A stretch of DNA of 11,621 nucleotides from NCBI GenBank assembly GCA_036558645.1, contig DATBFG010000084.1, positions 1 through 11,621 on the forward strand, written 5' to 3'. The DNA is from DATBFG01 sp036558645. GTDB lineage: Bacteria; Acidobacteriota; Terriglobia; Terriglobales; Acidobacteriaceae. The notes beneath the pieces were generated by a model. That model searched no databases. It was not told the origin of the DNA and was given only the letters and a program-made list of their open reading frames with translations. Position 1 is the first letter of the stretch. The number at the start of each line of letters is the position of its first letter. Positions 5,848 to 11,621 of this stretch are shown in pieces. The position numbers were made by a program, and so were the translations under genes.

Positions 5848-5932
5848 GAATAAGCCAGTCTACGCTTCTCTTCGACAATCGGAAAGCCGCACGGGAACAG
5901 AATTTTCAGATCGATGACAGCCCGCGAGCTTA

Positions 5933-5944
5933 CGCAGGCCTGCG
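5933..5944. promoter_or_regulatory. 12-bp perfect palindrome between the GH116 and GloVer genes
   Basis: CGCAGGCCTGCG is perfectly self-complementary. It sits about 180 nt upstream of the GloVer start and 75 nt after the GH116 stop. It is a possible operator, but one such GC-rich dyad could occur by chance in 260 nt of intergenic DNA. Confidence 0.2.
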
Positions 5945-6019
5945 CCGGCCCTGCTGTAAATGCTCATCAAACAACCTATTCTGCAGGAGCACTAAGTCCT
6001 ATTTGCGGTAGTAAGAACC

Positions 6020-8440
6020 CTATTTCGGAATGACTTCCATGGCCCAGATGGCTCCCGGTCGCATGTACATGCTGGCGCGGTAAAGGCCGTCGGAGTTGTA
6101 CGCCTCAGGTGTGCGGAAGAAGTATCCACGGTCTCTCCAGACGACGTTGTAGACGCCTTTTGCGGCTTGGAATGCCTGGTCGCGCATACCCAGTGTCAGC
6201 ATGTGCGAAGCGACACTGAATGTCGTGCCCGCCCAGACTTCCTCTACCTGGTTATTATCGTGAAGAATATCTCCGTTGGCAGCGATTCCGTTGATTGCGC
6301 CCATTTCACCCTGTTTGAACTTCATGACGTTGTAGTCGAAGACGTGTTGAAGGGTTGAGCGCTGCATGGTCTGTGGCACCAGATCTCCGAGTCCGGTGAG
6401 GGCTGCGTACCACTGCCCAGCGAGCTGCTCGGCCATGATGTTGTCGTGATATGAACTTCCCTGGTCGTAGTTGAAGTACGTGCCGTTCCACAGATCTTTG
6501 ATGTAAGCAGCTTGCGCTTTCTTGAACAGGGCGTCGTAATTCGCTCCTGTGTTGTTGTCCCCCAACTTGCGGGCAATCTCGGCTGCTGCGCGTAGCGCGC
6601 CCAGGTACAGGCTGCCGCTATAGGCGCTTTCGCCACGTGCCACCCAGTCGTCATATGTCTGGTCGGGAAATCCGCCATTTTCGATCATGCCATTGCCATC
6701 ACTGTCGAATTGGCGCACGTGTTCCATTACGTGCTTGATCGAATTCCACGAGTATTGCAGGAAGTCTTTATCTTGGCTGCCGGTCAGCACATAGTCGCGC
6801 CAGACCATCAGCACGTACTTGCTGTTCAGGTCCCGCCAGTTGGAGACGTCCTGATAGTTATATTGATTTACTGCGACGAAGGGATCTTCGAGGGGCGAAC
6901 CTAAATCGTGGGGCGCCATTCCGGCTGCCTTGCGCTGGTGAGTCGCGAATTCGTGCTCGTGATCCATTTTCCATTGCCAGAGATATTGTTGCGGCAGGCT
7001 TTCCGAAACGGTATCGATGTATTGACGCATCTCCTGCTTTTCAAGATCGGGCCAAAACTTGAGCAAGGGGAAGGAACCGTAGAAGCGAACATCAAACGAT
7101 CCATAGAACGGATAATCAAAACACTCCATATAAGAGAAGCTGTCCGCACTCTTGGAAGAAGGATGGAGAGGGTTCGATGGCCCATTCAATTCGTGGGCCC
7201 AAAGCGTGCCGCCGTCCGCCAGGATATAGAGCTCATTGAATAGCTGGCCTCGATACCATGCGGGCTTGGCGCCATCTTCTATATACGGCTTTTGCCACGC
7301 ATCAATCTGGTTGCTCCAATTCTGGTTGTTTTCCAGGGCTGTGCGGGCAATTTTCCAGGCGTTGGTTCCAGAGGCGTCGAAGTAGCGTGTATAGTGACGG
7401 ACCCACTTGCGGCCGCTGCCAAATTGGACAATCGGGAGATCCCAAGACAGGACCATCGGGATCATCTTCTTTTCATTGGGAGCGAGGGTAAAGCGAACCG
7501 CGATGGCGCCCGCGATCTGCTCGCCGGCGCTGGCGATTTCAATCGACCGACTCGGCAGACTTCCTGACTTCGAGAATGGTTCCCATACTTCGTTGCCGGC
7601 GCGCTGCGGATCGAAGTAGTTGAGATAGCTGACCTCAGTGTTCTCGCCCCCGAGGGTGGCGATGACGAATTGACCATCCCACTCATCCGTCACCGGTTCC
7701 TTGCGCAGTCGGTCGAAGACAATTCCCTGCATGGTTCCGGATTGAATGTTTTCGGAGCGGAATGTGTTCTTGTTCTGGGCGTTGAGAGCAGTATCGAAGC
7801 CTCGTGTGTAGTCCCGAAACCAGCCAATCATATTCGTCCAGGAGAACAGGATTGAAACGGTGATCCGTTTTCCAGTTGTGTTCTCCGCATACCAGTTGTA
7901 GAGCGCCACCGGATAGCTCGTCTCCTTATAGTTGCCGGGGAGCACGGGAGAAAATTGCTCGAGCGTCAACTTTACCGGCAACTGTGGAGATCGATAGGCG
8001 AACCATGACTTCGGATAAAGAGCCGCATACTCTCCGGCTCCTGCGGGGTAGCTCCAATTCCATGAGGATAATGCGCCTGATTGGGGTTTCCCGGTCGAGA
8101 GAACTTGCGCGAGCGGTTGCTCACCTTCCGACTGGACGAAAACCGCAAATTGATTTGCTGGGACATTCTGATACTTATGAATCCCAGCCTTGACGTGCCA
8201 ACGCTCAAAATTCCCTCGATACGAGCGGGAGAAAGTGCCAGCGCCAAAACCGCCAACCGGTGAGCCTTGCCAGAAACCATCATCAATATTGCTGGCAGCG
8301 ATCGGTTCCGGTTTCCCTGGATTTGCTACCGGTTGGCCGATCGGAATGCGCCATGCCACATCGGGGATCTGATCGCCGGCATAAACAAGGGATGCCGCAA
8401 GGCAAAAAGCCGCTATGAAAAGGAAGTTGCGCTTTGTCAT
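6020..8440 (-). CDS. Secreted GH116-family glycoside hydrolase (beta-glucosidase / glucosylceramidase-like)
   Basis: The ATG at 8440 is chosen because it starts a clean signal peptide (MTKRNFLFIAAFCLAASLVYA, cut near residue 21) with GAGAAAG just upstream; an in-frame ATG at 8485 would bury it. The product is 806 aa, full length for bacterial members. The front (about 40-350) is the beta-sandwich domain with the family's PVGGFGAGTFSRSYRGNFERWH region. The rest is the (alpha/alpha)6 barrel. The catalytic nucleophile fits Glu439 in SYMECFDYPFYGSFDVRFYG, and the acid/base fits Asp593 in GGFPDQTYDDW; both match the carboxylates established in this family. Family members cleave beta-glucosides, beta-xylosides or glucosylceramide, retaining configuration. 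The exported form suggests action on external glycans or glycolipids; the substrate cannot be told from sequence. It appears monocistronic. Confidence 0.93.
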   Translation of the reverse strand: MTKRNFLFIAAFCLAASLVYAGDQIPDVAWRIPIGQPVANPGKPEPIAASNIDDGFWQGSPVGGFGAGTFSRSYRGNFERWHVKAGIHKYQNVPANQFAVFVQSEGEQPLAQVLSTGKPQSGALSSWNWSYPAGAGEYAALYPKSWFAYRSPQLPVKLTLEQFSPVLPGNYKETSYPVALYNWYAENTTGKRITVSILFSWTNMIGWFRDYTRGFDTALNAQNKNTFRSENIQSGTMQGIVFDRLRKEPVTDEWDGQFVIATLGGENTEVSYLNYFDPQRAGNEVWEPFSKSGSLPSRSIEIASAGEQIAGAIAVRFTLAPNEKKMIPMVLSWDLPIVQFGSGRKWVRHYTRYFDASGTNAWKIARTALENNQNWSNQIDAWQKPYIEDGAKPAWYRGQLFNELYILADGGTLWAHELNGPSNPLHPSSKSADSFSYMECFDYPFYGSFDVRFYGSFPLLKFWPDLEKQEMRQYIDTVSESLPQQYLWQWKMDHEHEFATHQRKAAGMAPHDLGSPLEDPFVAVNQYNYQDVSNWRDLNSKYVLMVWRDYVLTGSQDKDFLQYSWNSIKHVMEHVRQFDSDGNGMIENGGFPDQTYDDWVARGESAYSGSLYLGALRAAAEIARKLGDNNTGANYDALFKKAQAAYIKDLWNGTYFNYDQGSSYHDNIMAEQLAGQWYAALTGLGDLVPQTMQRSTLQHVFDYNVMKFKQGEMGAINGIAANGDILHDNNQVEEVWAGTTFSVASHMLTLGMRDQAFQAAKGVYNVVWRDRGYFFRTPEAYNSDGLYRASMYMRPGAIWAMEVIPK

Positions 8441-8681
8441 TTTCTTTCTCGTTGTAAATGGAATGATGGCGGACGGAAGAAGCATAGTCTTCGCAGAACG
8501 TGTTGATAGCGTTATTTTAAGGTCGCGCTAGCATAGCAGGAACATCCTCTTTGGGCTCGAAAGCGACGCCAATCCCAAAATGGGGAAGGGCCATCAATAA
8601 ACTGTTGATCCTGACAGTTACCGAAGTGAAGACGCTACTGATGCAACAAGCGTTTCAGGATAGGAACGGACGTTTCATCTG
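8441..8681. other. Divergent intergenic region between the GH116 and CxxC mini-protein genes
   Basis: No gene was found here. The short plus-strand frame near 8551-8775 has no ribosome binding site or recognisable protein. The region must hold the GH116 promoter on the minus strand, but no good -35/-10 pair was seen; candidates such as TTAAAA and TATGCT are badly spaced. An AT-rich patch near 8505-8520 is the only notable composition change. Confidence 0.45.
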
Positions 8682-8690
8682 TGATATAGT
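8682..8690 (+). promoter_or_regulatory. Extended -10 promoter candidate for the CxxC mini-protein
   Basis: TGATATAGT matches an extended -10 (TG-n-TATAAT, with five of six core bases). No clear -35 lies 16-18 nt upstream, as expected when an extended -10 compensates. Transcription would start near 8697 and give a leader of about 95 nt before the ATG at 8793. Confidence 0.35.
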
Positions 8691-8718
8691 TTTCTCGCTC
8701 AAGGCCAGCTTCCCCCAA

Positions 8719-8758
8719 GTGCCGCCCGCTCGGAAAAGATGCTCCCTGCAGGCGGCAC
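8719..8758 (+). promoter_or_regulatory. Leader hairpin upstream of the CxxC mini-protein
   Basis: GTGCCGCC (8719-8726) and GGCGGCAC (8751-8758) are perfect 8-bp GC-rich inverted repeats around a 24-nt loop, followed by CTCCTTTT (8759-8766). As RNA this is a stable stem in the predicted leader, and the T-rich tail makes it attenuator-like. The CTCCTTTT could also pair with ribosome-binding purines. I match it to no known riboswitch class. Confidence 0.38.
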
Positions 8759-8792
8759 CTCCTTTTACAGGCTGAGAGCAGGGGCCGAACCC

Positions 8793-8954
8793 ATGGAGCA
8801 CGCAAGAATTTGCTGGAACCCTGAGAACCAAGAGTGGTTTTGCACGAAGTGTGGCCGCACGTCCGACCACGTGGCCCAGGCAGATGCTATGGGCGAGCTT
8901 GCGCAGTTCGAGTGTCGGCTTCCGTTCGCTGAGGAGACGCTCAGCAGCGTCTGA
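8793..8954 (+). CDS. 53-aa cysteine-rich mini-protein, putative zinc-binding
   Basis: The ATG at 8793 has GGGG (8781-8784) 8 nt upstream; the frame is open back to 8739 but without a ribosome binding site there. The protein starts MEHARICWNPENQEWFC and holds a CTKC pair (Cys17, Cys20) in EWFCTKCGRTSDH, with Cys7, His26 and Cys41 as further possible ligands. This looks like a small zinc ribbon or rubredoxin-like knuckle. The acidic C-terminal tail is probably flexible. It has no signal peptide, so it should be cytoplasmic, perhaps binding nucleic acid or protein. An extended -10 and a leader hairpin upstream support a real, separately regulated gene. It is convergent with the beta-propeller gene. 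No named family is recognised, and metal binding is an inference. Confidence 0.62.
   Translation: MEHARICWNPENQEWFCTKCGRTSDHVAQADAMGELAQFECRLPFAEETLSSV
8935..8952. terminator. Tight hairpin at the convergent gene ends, possible bidirectional stop
   Basis: AGACGCT (8935-8941) and AGCGTCT (8946-8952) form a perfect 7-bp stem with a 4-nt CAGC loop over the end of the mini-protein. It lies 27 nt from the stop of the convergent propeller gene. A second short dyad, GAGT-N6-ACTC, follows at 8953-8966. No T-run is present on either side, so termination is inferred only from position. Confidence 0.28.
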
Positions 8955-8978
8955 GTTCGAAGACTCAGTGACCTCGGA

Positions 8979-10466
8979 TTAAGGAACCATCACAATAGCG
9001 CCACTCACCGGCCCGGTTGGATTGGCATCCAGGAATGGCGAGCCTTTTACCGTCTTGAGGGCACCGCTGGTGGTATCCACTGCGATGGCGATAATTGCCT
9101 TGCTGCCTCCGCATCCCGGCCCCGCAACTCCCACGCTGTACAAGAACCTGCCAGATGGATCGGAGCGAATAATGGGCCCAGTAGTCACTCCATCGAAGCA
9201 CTGTGCACTCTCACCCATCAAGTGAATGGTCCCGCTGGCGTGATCGATGGAGTAGCTAGATATGGTTTGGGCGATCCCATTCGCGGCAAACAAAAACTTT
9301 CCATTGGGCACAACCGTCAGGGTGTCTGGGTTGAAATTGACCATGGGATCGATACAGGAATAGTTGGGGAACGGGGAACCGGGAACCGGAGTGAGAACGC
9401 CGGTTTTCAGGTCAATGCTGAAGCCAGAAATTGCGTTGTCGTACGAGTCAGAGGTATAGAGGTGCGAACCTGTCACGTCTTCCACGATGTCAGAGGAAAA
9501 AGTCGCGGCGCATCCCGGGACAGGAGGAACGACAAAGGGAGACCCAGCTATCGGCGTCAGCGCACCGCTAGTTCCATCGATCGAAAAGCCGTCGATGGCA
9601 CCCTCAAACTCATCATCCGCCACGTACAGATACTTGCCAGTCGAATCGACCAACAACGAATCCGGGCTGATCTGGGTTGAAAATGGAGATCCTGGAATGG
9701 TGGTGAGAGATCCATCGGGATTGACCGAGAACGCCGCGATCCCGTCACCTTCTGTGGCATTCGAACGAGTCATGTACACAAACTTGCCCGAGGGATGCAC
9801 AGCAACTGCCGTCGCTACACGTCCGACGTCGTATGGCGATCCTGGCACTTCTTTCAAATATCCGGTGGCATGATCGATGGTGTACGCCGAAACGTCATTC
9901 GTGCTGACATTCGCAACGTAAAGGTGAGTTCCCGAGGGATCGGATGCGCCACGATATGGTTCTCCATGGGCAGGCACAACCTCCTGGCCAGTAGGAGTCA
10001 ATACGCCGGTCAGGGCATTCAAAATCCATCCCGAGATACCATTTCCTTCCATCGCATAGAGAAGGTGGTGTGATCCACCCTTATCGGTGACCGTGATCGT
10101 CACTGGAGTTTTGCCGACAGCGCCGCAGTTATCCCAAGCCTGGACCACCGTGTTGTATGTGCCGGGTGCCAGAGAAAGAGTCGTATTAAGATCGTCGCTC
10201 TTGACGGTGTAGGCGTTGACTCCGGGAGCGGTATAAATCCGAATGGCCGCGATCCCCTTATCGCAGGTTGGACTCATTGCATGCGCCCGAAAAGGGACCG
10301 GCGAATAGCCAGTGCCATCGTTTCTCGGCGACATGACTTCCACAGTCGGTACCGGATCGGACATAACGCCGGTGGCTTGAGCGAAATCAGATGCAAGACT
10401 GGATTTTGAGGCGGCCAAAGACACGACGACGAGGAGAGAGAGGGTGGCACACAACCTTGATTTCAT
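8979..10466 (-). CDS. Secreted Ig-like plus lactonase-type beta-propeller protein
   Basis: The ATG at 10466 has GAAGG 11 nt upstream. The product is 495 aa. Residues 1-26 form a signal peptide. Residues about 39-127 are an Ig-like domain of a kind repeatedly seen in Acidobacteriota: SPV near 55, IRIYTAPGVNAYTV, then VVQAWDNCGAVGKTPVTITV. Cys68 and Cys114 are placed to form a disulfide. Residues about 133-495 are a seven-bladed propeller of the lactonase/YVTN type, with repeats ending in GSPF and blade cores like DPSGTHLYVAN, HPSGKFVYMTR and DPSGRFLYSVG. The related cytosolic family includes 6-phosphogluconolactonase, but this exported, Ig-fused form is more likely a binding or surface protein. 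No lactonase catalytic residue can be confirmed. It is probably monocistronic. Confidence 0.88.
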   Translation of the reverse strand: MKSRLCATLSLLVVVSLAASKSSLASDFAQATGVMSDPVPTVEVMSPRNDGTGYSPVPFRAHAMSPTCDKGIAAIRIYTAPGVNAYTVKSDDLNTTLSLAPGTYNTVVQAWDNCGAVGKTPVTITVTDKGGSHHLLYAMEGNGISGWILNALTGVLTPTGQEVVPAHGEPYRGASDPSGTHLYVANVSTNDVSAYTIDHATGYLKEVPGSPYDVGRVATAVAVHPSGKFVYMTRSNATEGDGIAAFSVNPDGSLTTIPGSPFSTQISPDSLLVDSTGKYLYVADDEFEGAIDGFSIDGTSGALTPIAGSPFVVPPVPGCAATFSSDIVEDVTGSHLYTSDSYDNAISGFSIDLKTGVLTPVPGSPFPNYSCIDPMVNFNPDTLTVVPNGKFLFAANGIAQTISSYSIDHASGTIHLMGESAQCFDGVTTGPIIRSDPSGRFLYSVGVAGPGCGGSKAIIAIAVDTTSGALKTVKGSPFLDANPTGPVSGAIVMVP

Positions 10467-10483
10467 TTGGGACGCTGCCTTCT

Positions 10484-10544
10484 ATCGTCATTCCGGAGTC
10501 CGGGAGGGGGATGACGATCCTCATTGACGTCACCTAAGATGACG
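10484..10544. promoter_or_regulatory. Cluster of TGACG half-sites upstream of the beta-propeller gene
   Basis: ATCGTCAT (10484-10491) and ATGACGAT (10511-10518) are perfect 8-bp inverted repeats 19 nt apart. The perfect dyad TGACGTCA follows at 10525-10532 and another TGACG at 10540-10544. Four same-core sites within 61 nt, beginning 18 nt from the start codon at 10466, suggest a multi-site operator for a dimeric regulator. No regulator is identified. Confidence 0.4.
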
Positions 10545-10616
10545 GGAGTTCCACGAGGCGTTGCTATGAACCTAGCACACTTTCCTGAGGTAAGTAGAAG
10601 CTAGCGTCGTTGTAAT

Positions 10617-10643
10617 AATTAAAATCCAGCAACTTACCATTGC
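10617..10643 (-). terminator. Weak AT-tailed hairpin after the pirin gene
   Basis: On the minus strand GCAA (10643-10640) and TTGC (10632-10629) make a 4-bp stem with a 7-nt loop, followed by TGGATTTTAATT. It lies about 50-75 nt after the pirin stop. The T-rich tail fits an intrinsic terminator but the stem is very short. Confidence 0.22.
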
Positions 10644-10691
10644 ATAGCGTATTACGTCTTGTTCGCGCGTGTAAGTGATCGTACTCTGCGC

Positions 10692-11606
10692 TTACTTCGA
10701 ATTGCCTGGCTTAAGGAACGTTCCGCGCTCCAGATCCTGGAAGGCCTGCCTGAGTTGTTCCTGTGTATTCATGACGATAGGCCCGTACCACGCAACTGGC
10801 TCCTGGAGCGGCTTTCCGGAGACGAGGAGAAAACGAATACCTTCGTCGCCGGCGTGCACAGTAACCTCATCGCCTTGATCGAAGAGTATCAGTGAGCGAT
10901 TATCGACTTCGGAAGGCGGTTTAGTATCAGCCCATTCAATTGGTTCCGTGGGTACAGCTAACGGGCCGGATGCGTTACAGAATTTACCCCCTCCGGCGAA
11001 AACATACGCGAAGGCGTGGCGCGTAGTCTCGACAGGAAGATTCTTATGCCGTCCGGGAGCGACTGACACATCGAGATAGATCGGGTCAGCGGCAATACCA
11101 TCTACCGGGCCCGACTTACCCCAAAAATCTCCGCACACGATCCGGACGTGGGTGCCGTCGTCGTCCGTGACCTCGGGAATGTCAGGCGCCTTCACTTCCT
11201 GGTAGCGCGGCGAGGTCATCTTGAGGGAAGACGGCAGGTTCGCCCAAAGTTGGAAGCCATGCATCCTACCAGCAGTATCGCCTTTCGGCATCTCTTGATG
11301 AATGATTCCGCTACCAGCCGTCATCCATTGAACGTCTCCGGCTGCGATGGCGCCCTTGTTGCCCATGCTGTCGCCATGCTCTACGGTTCCAGCGAGGACG
11401 TACGTGATGGTCTCGATGCCGCGGTGAGGGTGCCAGGGAAATCCGGCGAGGTAATCTTCGGGCACATCATTGCGAAAGTCATCGAGCAGAAGAAAGGGAT
11501 CGAAATCGGAAGTATTTCCGAAACCGAACGCACGGCGCAGGTGCACGCCCGCACCCTCGAGAGTGGGCTTGGACTTAATCAGGCGCTTCACTGGGCGAAT
11601 CGACAT
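10692..11606 (-). CDS. Pirin-family bicupin protein
   Basis: The ATG at 11606 is chosen because AGGAGG sits 5 nt upstream; the in-frame GTG at 11621 lies before that site. The gene is complete and encodes 304 aa, the usual length. The N-terminal cupin holds the four metal ligands of the family: His59 and His61 in FPWHPHRGIETITYV, and His103 and Glu105 in GSGIIHQEMP. LWANLP near residue 120 is also typical. The C-terminal cupin (about 165-285) lacks the ligands, as in other pirins. Family members are cytoplasmic iron proteins; some oxidise quercetin-type flavonols and others modulate metabolic enzymes or transcription. Which applies here cannot be told from sequence. No partner gene is visible, and the promoter is outside the window. 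Confidence 0.95.
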   Translation of the reverse strand: MSIRPVKRLIKSKPTLEGAGVHLRRAFGFGNTSDFDPFLLLDDFRNDVPEDYLAGFPWHPHRGIETITYVLAGTVEHGDSMGNKGAIAAGDVQWMTAGSGIIHQEMPKGDTAGRMHGFQLWANLPSSLKMTSPRYQEVKAPDIPEVTDDDGTHVRIVCGDFWGKSGPVDGIAADPIYLDVSVAPGRHKNLPVETTRHAFAYVFAGGGKFCNASGPLAVPTEPIEWADTKPPSEVDNRSLILFDQGDEVTVHAGDEGIRFLLVSGKPLQEPVAWYGPIVMNTQEQLRQAFQDLERGTFLKPGNSK

Positions 11607-11621
11607 CGCTCCCTCCTGCAC

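Noticed and set aside
6901..7243. Open frames on both strands within the GH116 gene
   Set aside because: They overlap the conserved catalytic-domain coding sequence and are shadows.
8655..8870. Minus-strand 71-codon open frame opposite the CxxC mini-protein
   Set aside because: No ribosome binding site; its cysteines arise from the antisense of the leader and mini-gene, which have better start and promoter signals.
11607..11621. GTG start for pirin at the right edge
   Set aside because: The AGGAGG ribosome binding site lies within this extension, so the ATG at 11606 is the start.
1..11621. CRISPR array, tRNA or rRNA genes, second IS end
   Set aside because: No regularly spaced repeats, cloverleaf or rRNA-like stretches were seen on reading both strands; the far end of the IS110 element is outside the window.

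Overview
The window looks like chromosomal DNA of a soil-type Acidobacteriota (Terriglobales/Koribacter-like). The grounds are its moderately GC-rich composition and a set of secreted proteins typical of that group: GloVer-repeat protein, Ig-plus-lactonase-like beta-propeller, HEAT-repeat protein and a GH116 glycosidase with a signal peptide. This placement is inferred from protein types, not from a phylogenetic marker. No rRNA, tRNA or CRISPR array was seen.

Left edge (1-562): the first 44 bases, on the minus strand, are the first 14 codons of an IS110-family (DEDD) transposase that runs off the window, with a good Shine-Dalgarno. Upstream of it, over several hundred bases, no credible protein is coded but there is marked inverted-repeat structure. 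That is where IS110-subgroup elements encode their bridge (seek) RNA, so this is the best candidate for an undescribed RNA-guided recombination locus here. A 16-bp perfect palindrome (536-551) abuts the Shine-Dalgarno of the next gene.

563-1123 (+) is a small secreted protein with six mature cysteines and no recognised family. A minus-strand operon follows: HEAT-repeat exported protein (4279-3395), polytopic membrane protein (3372-2119) and a membrane-anchored protein (2082-1490) that is frameshifted at a T6 run. The frameshift site reads as a perfect -1 slippery heptamer, so an indel, a pseudogene or recoding are all possible. A terminator-like hairpin with a T5 run follows the operon.

5756-4458 (-) encodes a seven-repeat GloVer protein and 8440-6020 (-) a secreted GH116 glycosidase with both catalytic carboxylates. 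8793-8954 (+) is a 53-aa CxxC mini-protein preceded by an extended -10 promoter candidate and a leader hairpin. It is convergent with 10466-8979 (-), an Ig-like/beta-propeller secreted protein whose upstream region carries a cluster of TGACG half-sites. 11606-10692 (-) is a complete pirin-family cupin with all four metal ligands.

Apart from the three-gene operon the genes appear individually transcribed. The shared theme is export: at least five products carry signal peptides and one or two more are membrane proteins. The GH116 enzyme is the only one with a clear catalytic role in carbohydrate or glycolipid turnover; no pathway links all the genes.
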